DNA from: Ureibacillus chungkukjangi
Lineage (GTDB): Bacteria; Bacillota; Bacilli; Bacillales_A; Planococcaceae
Length of the DNA stretch: 64,000 bases
Reading direction: 5' to 3'
Assembly (NCBI RefSeq): GCF_003217295.1
Contig: NZ_QJTJ01000003.1
Coordinates: 170,468 to 234,467 of the forward strand
Shown piece by piece: positions 34,098 through 42,510 of this stretch. A model generated the notes under the pieces. The model was not told the origin of the DNA. It saw only the letters and a program-made list of their open reading frames with translations, and ran no database searches. How positions within the stretch are numbered: the stretch's first letter is position 1; each line of letters starts with the position of its first letter. The position numbers and the translations under genes were made by a program.

Positions 34098-35042
34098 ATG
34101 ATCGAAATTGAAAAACCAAAGATTGAAACTGTTGAGATCAGCGAAGATTCCAAATATGGCAAGTTTGTTGTAGAACCGCTTGAACGCGGGTACGGAAACA
34201 CTTTGGGTAATTCTTTACGTCGTATCCTTCTGTCTTCATTACCAGGAGCTGCTGTTACATCTATTCAAATTGACGGTGTGTTACACGAATTCTCAACTGT
34301 AGAAGGCGTAGTAGAAGACGTTGCTTCAATTATTTTGAATATCAAAAAACTTGCACTTAAAATCTACTCTGACGAAGAAAAAGTTATTGAGATTGATGTG
34401 AAAGGTGATGGAACTGTTACAGCTGCTGATATCACACATGACAGTGACGTTGAAATATTAAATCCAGATTTGTATATTGCAACAATCGCTAAAAATGGTC
34501 ATTTACGTATGCGTATGTATGCTCGTCGTGGCCGTGGATATACTCCTGCTGATCAAAACAAACGTGAGGATCTTCCTATCGGCGTGATCCCGATCGACTC
34601 TATTTACACTCCAGTTTCACGCGTTAATTTCCAAGTGGAGAATACACGTGTTGGACAGAACTCTGATTTCGACAAGTTATCACTTGATGTGTGGACAGAT
34701 GGTAGCATCGGTTCAAAAGAGGCGATATCGCTCGGAGCGAAAATTTTAACAGAGCATCTTAATATCTTTGTAGGCTTAACGAATGAAGCACAAACTGCTG
34801 AAATCATGGTCGAAAAAGAAGAGGATCAAAAAGAAAAAGTTTTAGAGATGACGATTGAGGAATTAGATCTTTCAGTTCGTTCTTACAACTGCTTAAAACG
34901 CGCTGGTATCAATACGGTATTAGAACTTGCGAATAAATCAGAAGACGACATGATGAAAGTACGTAATCTTGGTCGTAAGTCACTAGAAGAAGTAAAAGCT
35001 AAATTAGAAGAGCTTGGTTTAGGATTACGTAAAGAAGACTAG
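34098..35042 (+). CDS. rpoA: DNA-directed RNA polymerase alpha subunit
   Basis: Assembly platform of RNA polymerase, 314 aa. The N-terminal dimerisation domain (1 to about 230) has [20 protein letters not shown] near 31-50. The C-terminal domain (about 245-314) has the [17 protein letters not shown] helix that binds UP elements and activators. ATG 34098 follows AAAGGAGGG. Confidence 0.98.
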   Translation: MIEIEKPKIETVEISEDSKYGKFVVEPLERGYGNTLGNSLRRILLSSLPGAAVTSIQIDGVLHEFSTVEGVVEDVASIILNIKKLALKIYSDEEKVIEIDVKGDGTVTAADITHDSDVEILNPDLYIATIAKNGHLRMRMYARRGRGYTPADQNKREDLPIGVIPIDSIYTPVSRVNFQVENTRVGQNSDFDKLSLDVWTDGSIGSKEAISLGAKILTEHLNIFVGLTNEAQTAEIMVEKEEDQKEKVLEMTIEELDLSVRSYNCLKRAGINTVLELANKSEDDMMKVRNLGRKSLEEVKAKLEELGLGLRKED

Positions 35043-35089
35043 TCAAGTGACTTTATTTATAGCAGTCTAGATTAAAGGAGGGAACATCC

Positions 35090-35470
35090 ATGGGTTACAG
35101 AAAACTTGGTCGTACAAGTTCTCAACGTAAAGCGTTATTACGTGATTTAGCTACTGACTTAATCATCAACGAACGCATCGAAACTACTGAAGCACGTGCG
35201 AAAGAATTACGTTCTGTAGTTGATAAAATGATTACTTTAGGTAAACGTGGAGATTTACATGCTCGTCGTCAAGCGGCTGCATTTATCCGTCGTGAATTAG
35301 TAACAACTACTGATGCTGAAGGTAACGAAACAACTTCATTTGCACTTCAAAAGTTATTTAATGATGTTGCACCACGTTACGCAGAGCGTCAAGGTGGTTA
35401 CACTCGTATCCTTAAAGTAGGACCTCGCCGTGGTGACGGTGCACCTGTAGTAGTTATCGAATTAGTTTAA
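35090..35470 (+). CDS. rplQ: 50S ribosomal protein L17
   Basis: L17 lies at the tunnel exit. The product is 126 aa with [20 protein letters not shown] at the N-terminus. ATG 35090 follows AAAGGAGGG. Last gene of the alpha operon, closed by a terminator at 35498. Confidence 0.97.
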   Translation: MGYRKLGRTSSQRKALLRDLATDLIINERIETTEARAKELRSVVDKMITLGKRGDLHARRQAAAFIRRELVTTTDAEGNETTSFALQKLFNDVAPRYAERQGGYTRILKVGPRRGDGAPVVVIELV

Positions 35471-35497
35471 TATTTGATTTCTTATTTATACAGGTAG

Positions 35498-35544
35498 GAG
35501 GGTGTCCGGTTCACCGGTTGAACCCGGACCCCTCTATTTTTATT
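35498..35544 (+). terminator. rplQ terminator
   Basis: GAGGG plus GTCCGG (35498-35509) pairs with CGGAC plus CCCTC (35525-35534), with inner pairing of GGTTCA and TTGAAC-type bases, followed by TATTTTTATT. Confidence 0.8.
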
Positions 35545-35579
35545 AAATGATTTATACGACAATAAAATGGCTTGAGCGT

Positions 35580-35722
35580 TATAATGAGCGGATCACTTGT
35601 TGATGGCGTCTCGTCTAGCTCTCCGCACCTCATTCAAAAGAGCCCGGAATTGAGCAGCCGTGTTCTTGTTAAAAATGTAGAAATAAAGCGCATTTCTCTG
35701 AATGAGGTGCGCGCTTTTTTAT
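35580..35722 (+). ncRNA. Candidate structured RNA or attenuator between rplQ and ecfA1
   Basis: TATAAT (35580-35585) could start a roughly 130-base RNA that ends in CGCGC-TTTTTT. Three helices compete. GCGGA (35588-35592) pairs with TCCGC (35622-35626). A perfect 12-base pair, GCACCTCATTCA (35625-35636) with TGAATGAGGTGC (35699-35710), spans 62 bases. GCGCA pairs with TGCGC just before the U-run as a terminator-like stem. The first overlaps the second and the second overlaps the third, as in a switch. No good -35 is seen. It may be an L17-downstream element, a separate small RNA or an ecf leader. Confidence 0.45.
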
Positions 35723-35777
35723 TTCCTTAAAAAAGCTTATGCATTTGTTTTAAGCTTTATAAATTACATATACAAAA

Positions 35778-35836
35778 ATAAAGTACGTTTCAATCTGGCT
35801 GTTTTTTTGCTGATATGTAAACGTACCTTATTTTTA
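35778..35836 (+). terminator. Second terminator-like hairpin before ecfA1
   Basis: GTACGTTT (35783-35790) pairs with AAACGTAC (35819-35826), extended by an A/T stem (ATAA with TTAT) and followed by TTTTTATATA. It separates the preceding RNA from the ecf operon. Confidence 0.6.
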
Positions 35837-35918
35837 TATATGACACTATACGAAATGGTAGCATTGGCGTGTAAAACAGTGTAATTTAGTTAGTAGAGAT
35901 AGAGAGGAGCTAGAATAA

Positions 35919-36764
35919 GTGACCGAGATTTTATCGTTTAATAATGTAAGTTTTTCATATACACCCGATAACCCGGAGCTTCGCAATGCGGTTCAGGATG
36001 TTTCGTTTTCTATTAATGAAGGCGAATGGATTGCGATAGTCGGACATAACGGTTCTGGGAAATCAACGATGGTCAAGCTAGTATGCGGATTACTCTTTCC
36101 ACAAGATGGAGAAGTTCGTGTAATGAGAAATGTTTTAACAGAAGAGAATTTATGGGAAGTCCGTTCGAATATCGGTATGGTCTTCCAAAATCCGGATAAC
36201 CAATTTGTTGGAGCTACCGTACAAGATGATGTAGCATTTGCTTTAGAAAATAGTGGAGTACCCTATACAGAAATGGTAGATCGTGTTCACTCGTCACTGG
36301 CACAGGTGAAAATGGACAAGTTTTTAAACCATGAGCCTCACCATTTGTCAGGTGGGCAAAAACAGCGTGTGGCCATTGCAGGAGCACTTGCTATGCGACC
36401 GAAGCTTCTAATTCTAGATGAAGCTACATCCATGCTTGATCCTCAAGGGCGTGACGAGGTTTTAAAAACAGTTCGCGCACTACGTGAAGAAATCGGTTTA
36501 ACAGTTCTTTCGATTACGCACGATGTAGAAGAAGCACTGTTTGCTGATCGTGTATTATTTATGAATAACGGTCAAAAGTATGCTGAAGGTACACCTTCTG
36601 AAATCTTCTCACTAGGAGATAAGCTGGTCGAATTCGGTTTAGAGCTGCCATTTGCTATGCGAATGACAAAGCTTTTTAAAGATAATGGTGTTTTATTAGA
36701 AGGGCAACATATGTCAGAAGAAGAGTTGGTGAATGATCTATGGACATCAAACTTCAACAAGTAA
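35919..36764 (+). CDS. ecfA1: ECF transporter ATPase EcfA1
   Basis: One of two ATPases of the energy-coupling module shared by vitamin and metal-uptake S components. The product is 281 aa. Walker A GHNGSGKST is at 42-50, the Q-loop is MVFQNPDNQFVGAT (87-100), the signature is LSGGQKQR (143-150), and Walker B is LLILDEATSMLD. The start is GTG 35919 behind AGAGGAG. It overlaps ecfA2 by 25 bases. Substrate specificity lies with S components encoded elsewhere. Confidence 0.94.
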   Translation: MTEILSFNNVSFSYTPDNPELRNAVQDVSFSINEGEWIAIVGHNGSGKSTMVKLVCGLLFPQDGEVRVMRNVLTEENLWEVRSNIGMVFQNPDNQFVGATVQDDVAFALENSGVPYTEMVDRVHSSLAQVKMDKFLNHEPHHLSGGQKQRVAIAGALAMRPKLLILDEATSMLDPQGRDEVLKTVRALREEIGLTVLSITHDVEEALFADRVLFMNNGQKYAEGTPSEIFSLGDKLVEFGLELPFAMRMTKLFKDNGVLLEGQHMSEEELVNDLWTSNFNK

Positions 36765-37612
36765 GCTACGCATATTCGAAGGGGACACCCTTTGAAAAAT
36801 ATGCTTTATTTAATGTTGATTTAACAATTCCTCATGGAACCTATCAGGCAATAATAGGACATACTGGTTCTGGGAAATCTACCATCCTTCAGCACTTTAA
36901 CGGTCTTTTAAAGCCATCAGAAGGACAAGTACATATTGGTGAACGTGTTATAGTAGCTGGGAAAAAAGCGAAAGAGCTAAAGCCAGTTCGTCAAAAAGTA
37001 GGGATTGTTTTTCAGTTTCCGGAGCATCAATTATTTGAAGAGACTGTACTTAAAGACATTATGTTCGGACCCATGAACTTTGGTGTATCTGAACAAGTAG
37101 CTGAAGCACGTGCACGGGAGCTTATCAAGCTAGTAGGCCTACCAGAGGATATTTTAAACAAGTCGCCCTTTGACTTGTCTGGAGGGCAAATGCGTCGTGT
37201 AGCGATAGCTGGCGTGCTTGCAATGGATCCAGAGGTAATCGTATTGGATGAGCCAACAGCGGGACTTGATCCTAGAGGTCAAAAAGAGATTATGGACATG
37301 TTCTATAATCTTCATAAGGAACGTGGCTTAACGACGATTCTTGTAACCCATAGTATGGAGGATGCTGCACGCTACGCAGATCAAATTGCCATTATGCATG
37401 AAGGACGTTGTGTACTAAATGGAACACCACATGAAATCTTCTCAGATTCAGATACACTAGAGAAATATCGTTTAGAGCTACCTCATATTGTTCGATTCCA
37501 AAGAAAAATCGAGCAGTTAATGAAGAAGCCATTAAGTAAAATATGTTTAACAGAAGAAGAGCTAGCGGCTGAAGTAGCACATGCCTTAAGAGAGGGGCGT
37601 GACGCTAAATGA
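36740..37612 (+). CDS. ecfA2: ECF transporter ATPase EcfA2
   Basis: Second ECF ATPase, 290 aa, forming a heterodimer with EcfA1. Walker A GHTGSGKST lies near 40-48, followed by the typical A2-type VFQFPEHQLFEETV Q-loop, the signature LSGGQMRR and Walker B VIVLDEPTAGLD. ATG 36740 lies inside the ecfA1 end, and the stop overlaps the ecfT start as ATGA, so the three genes are tightly coupled. Confidence 0.94.
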   Translation: MDIKLQQVSYAYSKGTPFEKYALFNVDLTIPHGTYQAIIGHTGSGKSTILQHFNGLLKPSEGQVHIGERVIVAGKKAKELKPVRQKVGIVFQFPEHQLFEETVLKDIMFGPMNFGVSEQVAEARARELIKLVGLPEDILNKSPFDLSGGQMRRVAIAGVLAMDPEVIVLDEPTAGLDPRGQKEIMDMFYNLHKERGLTTILVTHSMEDAARYADQIAIMHEGRCVLNGTPHEIFSDSDTLEKYRLELPHIVRFQRKIEQLMKKPLSKICLTEEELAAEVAHALREGRDAK

Positions 37613-38406
37613 TGGAGAAAATGATTTTTGGACGTTATATTCCAGGTGAATCTTTTGTACATCGACTAGACCCACGTTCAAAGCTGATTTTTGTATTTGC
37701 TTTTATATTGGTAGTTTTTTTAGCTAATAATATTGTTACCTATGCATTACTATTAGCATTTACATTGCTAGTTATTCTAATGTCTCGCATTCGTTTATAC
37801 TTTTTGATTAACGGATTAAAGCCGATAATTATTCTATTAGTATTTACGTTCTTTATTCATATTTTATTTACTAGAGAAGGGGATATACTCCTTGATCTAG
37901 GCTTTTTAAAGGTTTATGAGGAAGGGCTAAGGCAAGGGATCTTTATATCTGTCCGCTTCCTTGTTCTTGTCTTTATGACATCTATTTTGACTTTAACAAC
38001 TTCACCTATTTCCATTACAGATGGGATTGAAGTATTGTTAAATCCTTTAAAGAAAATTAAGCTGCCTGTACATGAATTAGCTTTAATGATGTCCATCGCC
38101 CTTCGCTTTATTCCAACATTGATGGATGAAACAGATAAAATCATGAAAGCACAAATGGCGCGTGGTTCCGATTTAAGTGCAGGGCCATTAAAAGAACGTA
38201 TAAAGGCAGTTGTGCCACTTTTAGTACCGTTATTCGTCAGTGCCTTTAAACGCGCTGAGGACTTAGCAACGGCCATGGAGGTTCGCGGTTATCGTGGTGG
38301 AGAAGGCCGTACACGCTACCGTCAGCTGAAATGGGATTGGCGTGATACATTATGTTTAGTTGTATTTGTTATCATGACGGCATTATTAGTATTTTATCGT
38401 AATTAG
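37609..38406 (+). CDS. ecfT: ECF transporter membrane subunit EcfT
   Basis: Scaffold membrane protein of the ECF module, 265 aa, with about five membrane helices and the two coupling-helix motifs ARG in QMARGSD (near 182) and RGYRG (near 222) that contact the ATPases. ATG 37609 overlaps the ecfA2 stop by four bases. Module order A1-A2-T between rplQ and truA is the Bacillus order. Confidence 0.94.
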   Translation: MMEKMIFGRYIPGESFVHRLDPRSKLIFVFAFILVVFLANNIVTYALLLAFTLLVILMSRIRLYFLINGLKPIIILLVFTFFIHILFTREGDILLDLGFLKVYEEGLRQGIFISVRFLVLVFMTSILTLTTSPISITDGIEVLLNPLKKIKLPVHELALMMSIALRFIPTLMDETDKIMKAQMARGSDLSAGPLKERIKAVVPLLVPLFVSAFKRAEDLATAMEVRGYRGGEGRTRYRQLKWDWRDTLCLVVFVIMTALLVFYRN

Positions 38407-38432
38407 CAGTAGTTATCCCCGAGGTGAAGTAT

Positions 38433-39173
38433 TTGAGACGTTTAAAAGCAACGATTAGTTATGATGGTACCCTTTTTGCAGGGTATCAGGTACAACCAGG
38501 CGAGCGTACTGTTCAGCTTGAGATTGAAAATGTATTAACCAAAATGCATAAAAGCGAAAAAGTGAAAATTATAGCAAGTGGTCGCACAGATGCGCGTGTT
38601 CATGCTACTGGACAGGTGATTCATTTTGATACCTCACTGTCAATTCCACTGGATCGTTATGAAAAAGCACTAAACGTCCAATTACCTCGTGATATTCGAG
38701 TGTTATCAGTAGAGGAAGTTGAAGCTGATTTCCATGCAAGATACAGTGTGTCCGGAAAAAGGTACCGATATATCTGGAATTGTGAAGCACAGCAAAGTCC
38801 TTTTCGTCGAAATTATACAGTGGAGACAAATGGAGTAAAGCCTGATATTGAAAAGATGCAGGCTGCTGCACAGTATATTGTTGGTACGCATGATTTTTCT
38901 TGCTTCTGTGCGGCGAATACCAGTGTAGTGGATAAAGTTCGTACAGTTCAATCTTTAAACTTCTCTTGGCAGGGAGAAGAGCTTCATATGGTGATAGAAG
39001 GGAACGGCTTTCTTTACAATATGGTACGCATCATTGCAGGTACCCTGTGGGAGGTTGGCATTGGGAAGCGAGATGCACAAGAACTAGAGGGTATTATTGC
39101 TTCAATGGAGCGCGGAAAAGCAGGTAAAACAGCACCTGCACATGGTCTTTATCTGGAAAAAGTTTTTTATTAA
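38433..39173 (+). CDS. truA: tRNA pseudouridine(38-40) synthase TruA
   Basis: Isomerises U38-U40 in the tRNA anticodon arm. The product is 246 aa from TTG 38433, five bases after GAGGTGA (38421-38427); GTG 38424 is part of that site. The catalytic aspartate is D53 in GRTDARVHATGQ. The family block IAGTLWEVGIGK lies near 202-213. Follows ecfT by 26 bases, as in Bacillus. Confidence 0.93.
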   Translation: MRRLKATISYDGTLFAGYQVQPGERTVQLEIENVLTKMHKSEKVKIIASGRTDARVHATGQVIHFDTSLSIPLDRYEKALNVQLPRDIRVLSVEEVEADFHARYSVSGKRYRYIWNCEAQQSPFRRNYTVETNGVKPDIEKMQAAAQYIVGTHDFSCFCAANTSVVDKVRTVQSLNFSWQGEELHMVIEGNGFLYNMVRIIAGTLWEVGIGKRDAQELEGIIASMERGKAGKTAPAHGLYLEKVFY

Positions 39174-39238
39174 AAAGCATTTTAGCTTCCCCAAAATATG
39201 GTGGTATACGTACTTTCATACTTGTGCTAAAATAAATA

Positions 39239-39269
39239 AGCAACACTACCAGGTGTGTTGCTTTTTTTC
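39239..39269 (+). terminator. truA terminator
   Basis: AGCAACAC (39239-39246) pairs with GTGTTGCT (39255-39262), followed by TTTTTTC. It immediately precedes the rplM promoter. Confidence 0.85.
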
Positions 39270-39298
39270 TTGACTTATGTGTAAATATATTATAAGAT
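39270..39298 (+). promoter_or_regulatory. sigma-A promoter of rplM-rpsI with short leader
   Basis: TTGACT (39270-39275), 17 bases and TAAGAT (39293-39298). The roughly 95-base leader to 39399 is where Bacillus carries an L13 leader RNA; ATGGTATTTTCATTACCA (39303-39320) contains an inverted repeat, but I cannot confirm the family. Confidence 0.65.
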
Positions 39299-39399
39299 GA
39301 CATATGGTATTTTCATTACCACCACAAATAAGCCCCGAAACTTATAAGTGTATAATAATGAAAAATAACGGTAATCGAATCGATTAGGAGGACATATAA

Positions 39400-39837
39400 A
39401 TGCGTACAACATTCATGGCTAAAGGTCACGAAGTAGATCGTAAATGGTTAGTAGTTGACGCAGAAGGCCAAACGCTTGGACGTTTAGCTTCTGAAGTAGC
39501 TGCTATCTTACGCGGTAAACATAAACCAACATTCACACCAAACGTAGACACAGGTGACTTTGTTATCGTTATCAACGCTGACAAAATTCATTTAACAGGT
39601 AACAAATTAGAAGGTAAAATCTATTACCGTCACACTCAATTCGCAGGTGGTTTAAAACAACGTACAGCTGGCGAAATGAAAGAAAAATACCCAACACAAA
39701 TGATCGAATTAGCAGTTAAAGGGATGCTTCCTAAAAACTCTTTAGGTCGTAAAATGTTCACTAAACTTAACGTTTACACTGGAACAGAACATCCACATGC
39801 AGCACAAAAACCGGAAAGCTATACGCTTCGCGGATAA
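39400..39837 (+). CDS. rplM: 50S ribosomal protein L13
   Basis: Early 50S assembly protein, 145 aa, with [18 protein letters not shown] near 14-31 and the C-terminal [19 protein letters not shown] block. ATG 39400 follows TAGGAGG. Co-transcribed with rpsI, the usual pair. Confidence 0.97.
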   Translation: MRTTFMAKGHEVDRKWLVVDAEGQTLGRLASEVAAILRGKHKPTFTPNVDTGDFVIVINADKIHLTGNKLEGKIYYRHTQFAGGLKQRTAGEMKEKYPTQMIELAVKGMLPKNSLGRKMFTKLNVYTGTEHPHAAQKPESYTLRG

Positions 39838-39859
39838 TTATTAAGAGGAGGATACACCC

Positions 39860-40252
39860 TTGGCACAAGTTCAATATATCGGCACAGGTCGCCGTAAAAG
39901 CTCAGTAGCTCGCGTACGTTTAGTACCAGGCGAAGGTAAAATTGTTATCAACAACCGTAGCATCGAAGAGTACTTACCATTCGAAACTTTACACTTAATC
40001 ATCAACCAACCATTAGAAGCAACTCAAACTAAAGGTAGCTATGATGTATTTGTAAACGTAAACGGTGGTGGATTCACAGGTCAAGCTGGAGCAATCCGTC
40101 ACGGTATCGCTCGTGCGTTACTAACAGTTGACCCAGATTTCCGTCCAGCACTTAAATCTGCAGGTTTACTAACACGTGACCCACGTATGAAAGAACGTAA
40201 AAAATACGGTCTTAAAGGTGCTCGTCGTGCGCCTCAGTTCTCAAAACGTTAA
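39860..40252 (+). CDS. rpsI: 30S ribosomal protein S9
   Basis: S9 reaches the P site with its C-terminal tail. The product is 130 aa, TTG start 39860 behind [23 protein letters not shown] lies near the N-terminus and the tail ends QFSKR with the tRNA-contacting terminal arginine. Closed by a terminator at 40271. Confidence 0.97.
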   Translation: MAQVQYIGTGRRKSSVARVRLVPGEGKIVINNRSIEEYLPFETLHLIINQPLEATQTKGSYDVFVNVNGGGFTGQAGAIRHGIARALLTVDPDFRPALKSAGLLTRDPRMKERKKYGLKGARRAPQFSKR

Positions 40253-40270
40253 TAATCTTGAGTTTCAAGG

Positions 40271-40303
40271 CTCTCAACCATTCTTGGTTGGGGGTCTTTT
40301 TTT
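40271..40303 (+). terminator. rpsI terminator
   Basis: CTCTCAACCA (40271-40280) pairs with TGGTTGGGGG (40285-40294), using some G-U pairs, followed by TCTTTTTTT. Confidence 0.85.
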
Positions 40304-40333
40304 GCGTGAAAAATAGATAGAAATTAGATTTGC

Positions 40334-40371
40334 AGCAAAAAAACGAGAAGCTCTATAAAATAGACTTCTCG
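40334..40371 (-). terminator. Terminator of the aldehyde dehydrogenase gene
   Basis: On the minus strand a CGAGAAG/CTTCTCG stem with inner TCTA/TAGA pairing (40344-40371) runs into a T7 stretch. It faces the rpsI terminator, as expected for convergent units. Confidence 0.8.
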
Positions 40372-40394
40372 CTTTAAATATTTATATGGATATT

Positions 40395-41873
40395 TTATTC
40401 TGGAATATACGGTAATTCCTTCATAGCAGGGATATTGATGACATGGGTTTCTGTATATGATTTAATTCCATCTAAACCATATTCACGACCTACACCGGAT
40501 TGTTTAACACCACCAAATGGGAAGTGAACATCTAATCCTTGTACGGCAGCCGTGTTAATCATTGTTGTACCAGCTTCAATGCGGCGTGCCACTTTAATCG
40601 CGTGTTCCTCTTCGCCCCATACTGAGCTTGTTAAACCATAGATGCTTTCGTTGTGTAGATTGATGACTTCTTCTTCGCTATCGTATGGAAGAATTGGAAC
40701 AGTTGGACCGAATTGTTCTTCTACAACAACGCGATCATGAACATCTGCACCTAAAACAAGTGTTGGTTGTAGGAAGTATCCATTATCCATTAATTCAGGA
40801 TTTAGAATTGTACCTAAAGGAATGATTTTAGCTCCTTTATTTTTGGCATCCTCCACTAAGCTTTTCACGTAATCTACCTGGTTTTTATTATTTACTGGCC
40901 CAACTGTTACTTCTGGGTGGAATGGGTCTCCAACTCTAATCCATTTATTTGCTGCTTCAATGTATTTTTCAACAAACGCATCGTAAATTGAACGGTGAAC
41001 ATAGACGCGTTTCGCAATCATACAAATCTGACCGGCTGATAGGAAGTTAGAGATAACCATGCGTCGTAAAGCACGTTCGTCATTGACATCAAAGTCTTCC
41101 AGAACGATAGCTGCATCATTACCGCCAAGCTCCAATGTCATATTTTTAATAGTATCAGATGCTGCTTTCATGATATGTTTTGCTGTATTTGTACCACCTG
41201 TAAAGGCAATTTTTGCAATTTTAGGATTCGATGTAAGCTCGATACCAACCTCTGCATCACCGTTTACAAGATTTAATACGCCAGCAGGGAATTCATCTGC
41301 TATGATTTCCGTAACAAGGCTTACTGCTAAAGGAGCAAACGGGCTTGGTTTAAGCACCATTGTATTTCCTGTTAATAAAGCAGGTGCAATCTTAATTGTA
41401 GATAGAGAAATCGGATAGTTCCAAGGTGTGATGGCTGATACTACTCCGATAGGATCCTGTGCAATAATTGTACGACCGTTTTCGTGTTTTCTTTCTTCAG
41501 GTGTAGTTATCTTTTTCACATTTTTAACGGCAAATTCCATCCACATTACTGAAATGGCAATTTCCCCTTGTGCATCATAAAGCGCTTTACCATGCTCGCG
41601 AGCTAATAACTCCGAAATTTCTGGCATTTGGTCTTTAATTTTTTGAATCGCACGGTTCATTCTTTCGATACGATCGTCAACATTGCTCCATGCCCAAGTT
41701 TTGAAGGCTTCATGGGCTGCATCAATTGCTTGGATAGTTTCTTCTCTTGTATTGTTTGGAGCGTAACCAACAATCTGCTCAGGATGTGTTGGATTTTCAC
41801 GCGCAATTTTTTTATCTGTTTGTATTTTTTCACCATTAATAATGGCGCTAACTATAATTGGTTCTTTAGACAT
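40395..41873 (-). CDS. Aldehyde dehydrogenase family protein
   Basis: NAD(P)-dependent aldehyde oxidation, 492 aa, full length for the ALDH superfamily. Catalytic C284 (SAGQICMIAKR), general base E248 (LELGGND) and the oxyanion N152 (TPWNYPIS) are all present. ATG 41873 follows AGGAGGG on the minus strand. It is a single-gene unit facing the ribosomal cluster. Resemblance is to succinate-semialdehyde or aliphatic ALDH subfamilies; the substrate cannot be assigned. No clear promoter or operator is seen in the 41874-42140 gap. Confidence 0.88.
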   Translation of the reverse strand: MSKEPIIVSAIINGEKIQTDKKIARENPTHPEQIVGYAPNNTREETIQAIDAAHEAFKTWAWSNVDDRIERMNRAIQKIKDQMPEISELLAREHGKALYDAQGEIAISVMWMEFAVKNVKKITTPEERKHENGRTIIAQDPIGVVSAITPWNYPISLSTIKIAPALLTGNTMVLKPSPFAPLAVSLVTEIIADEFPAGVLNLVNGDAEVGIELTSNPKIAKIAFTGGTNTAKHIMKAASDTIKNMTLELGGNDAAIVLEDFDVNDERALRRMVISNFLSAGQICMIAKRVYVHRSIYDAFVEKYIEAANKWIRVGDPFHPEVTVGPVNNKNQVDYVKSLVEDAKNKGAKIIPLGTILNPELMDNGYFLQPTLVLGADVHDRVVVEEQFGPTVPILPYDSEEEVINLHNESIYGLTSSVWGEEEHAIKVARRIEAGTTMINTAAVQGLDVHFPFGGVKQSGVGREYGLDGIKSYTETHVINIPAMKELPYIPE

Positions 41874-42142
41874 ACAAAACCCTCCTATATTAATAAACTT
41901 CGCTTACAACTAAGATAATAATTCTATTAAAATATAGTTTCAAGAAACTTGCTCACACTGTAAAAAAAAGTTTAATAGATAGAGCTTATACTTATTTCTA
42001 TTTTATAGCAAAAAGTTACAAGTAGAGTTTTTTCAAAATATCTACTCGGGCTTTATATTTACCTTATATAACCCAAAATTTTTCAAGAAAACATAGATTT
42101 CTCATTTATTTCATGTAATATAGTAAATAGTTAAATGTTTTG

Positions 42143-42222
42143 CAGGGGGACACGATTAGTGTTGAGAAGGTAAAACCTGACCCTTAGAACCTGATCCGTT
42201 AATACGGGCGTAGGGAGCAACG
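42143..42222 (+). ncRNA. TPP riboswitch, first copy
   Basis: Carries the THI-box core: GTTGAGAAGG (42170-42180 region), ACCCTTAGAACCTGAT and GCGTAGGGA near the 3' end. The variable helix is CCG-TTAATA-CGG. It binds thiamine pyrophosphate and shuts off downstream expression. It has its own terminator (42213-42260) and is followed by a second, nearly identical aptamer. Confidence 0.93.
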
Positions 42223-42260
42223 TACAAATGATTTGTGTGCTTGTATGCTCTCCTTTTTTC
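42213..42260 (+). terminator. Expression platform of the first TPP riboswitch
   Basis: GG plus GAGC (42213-42218) pairs with GCTC plus CC (42248-42254, one bulged base), enclosing GTACAA with TTGTAT, followed by TTTTTT. The left arm is the end of the aptamer, so folding of aptamer and terminator is linked. Confidence 0.75.
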
Positions 42261-42295
42261 AAGGGGGGCTTTTCTTTTGCAAAATTATTTTAATT

Positions 42296-42375
42296 GCGGG
42301 GGGACACGATTAGTGTTGAGAAGGTTAAAACCTGACCCTTAGAACCTGACAGTTAACACTGACGTAGGGAGCAAT
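42296..42375 (+). ncRNA. TPP riboswitch, second copy
   Basis: Nearly the same sequence as the first copy through GGGACACGATTAGTGTTGAG and ACCCTTAGAACCTGA. The variable helix changes on both sides to CAG-TTAACA-CTG, keeping the pairing, which argues that both aptamers are functional. It is followed by a separate terminator at 42400. Confidence 0.93.
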
Positions 42376-42399
42376 AATGGGTGTAGTCTACCTTTTTTT

Positions 42400-42431
42400 G
42401 GCCTCTACTTTCACTAGTAGAGGCCTTTTTG
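42400..42431 (+). terminator. Expression platform of the second TPP riboswitch
   Basis: GGCCTCTACT (42400-42409) pairs perfectly with AGTAGAGGCC (42416-42425), followed by TTTTTG, 16 bases ahead of the first ribosome-binding site of the thi operon. Confidence 0.85.
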
Positions 42432-42456
42432 CTTCCTGAAAAAGGAGGAGAAGAAG

Positions 42457-42510
42457 ATGTTAGTAAGTATAGAAATTCAAGAGATTTGGGGAGGGGAATT
42501 GCCATGTTAA
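42457..42510 (+). CDS. Possible 17-aa leader peptide overlapping thiM
   Basis: ATG 42457 lies 7 bases after AAAGGAGGAG (42441-42450), the best ribosome-binding site at this locus. The frame codes MLVSIEIQEIWGGELPC and stops at TAA 42508-42510, so it reads through the GGGGAGGGG site of thiM and ends 4 bases past the thiM ATG (42504). This layout allows translational coupling. It may be a real uORF or the leftover start of a lost gene; no similarity is recognised. Confidence 0.4.
   Translation: MLVSIEIQEIWGGELPC

Noticed and set aside
35702..35884. A 60-codon plus-strand frame upstream of ecfA1.
   Set aside because: No ribosome-binding site, low-complexity hydrophobic translation, and it runs across two hairpins.
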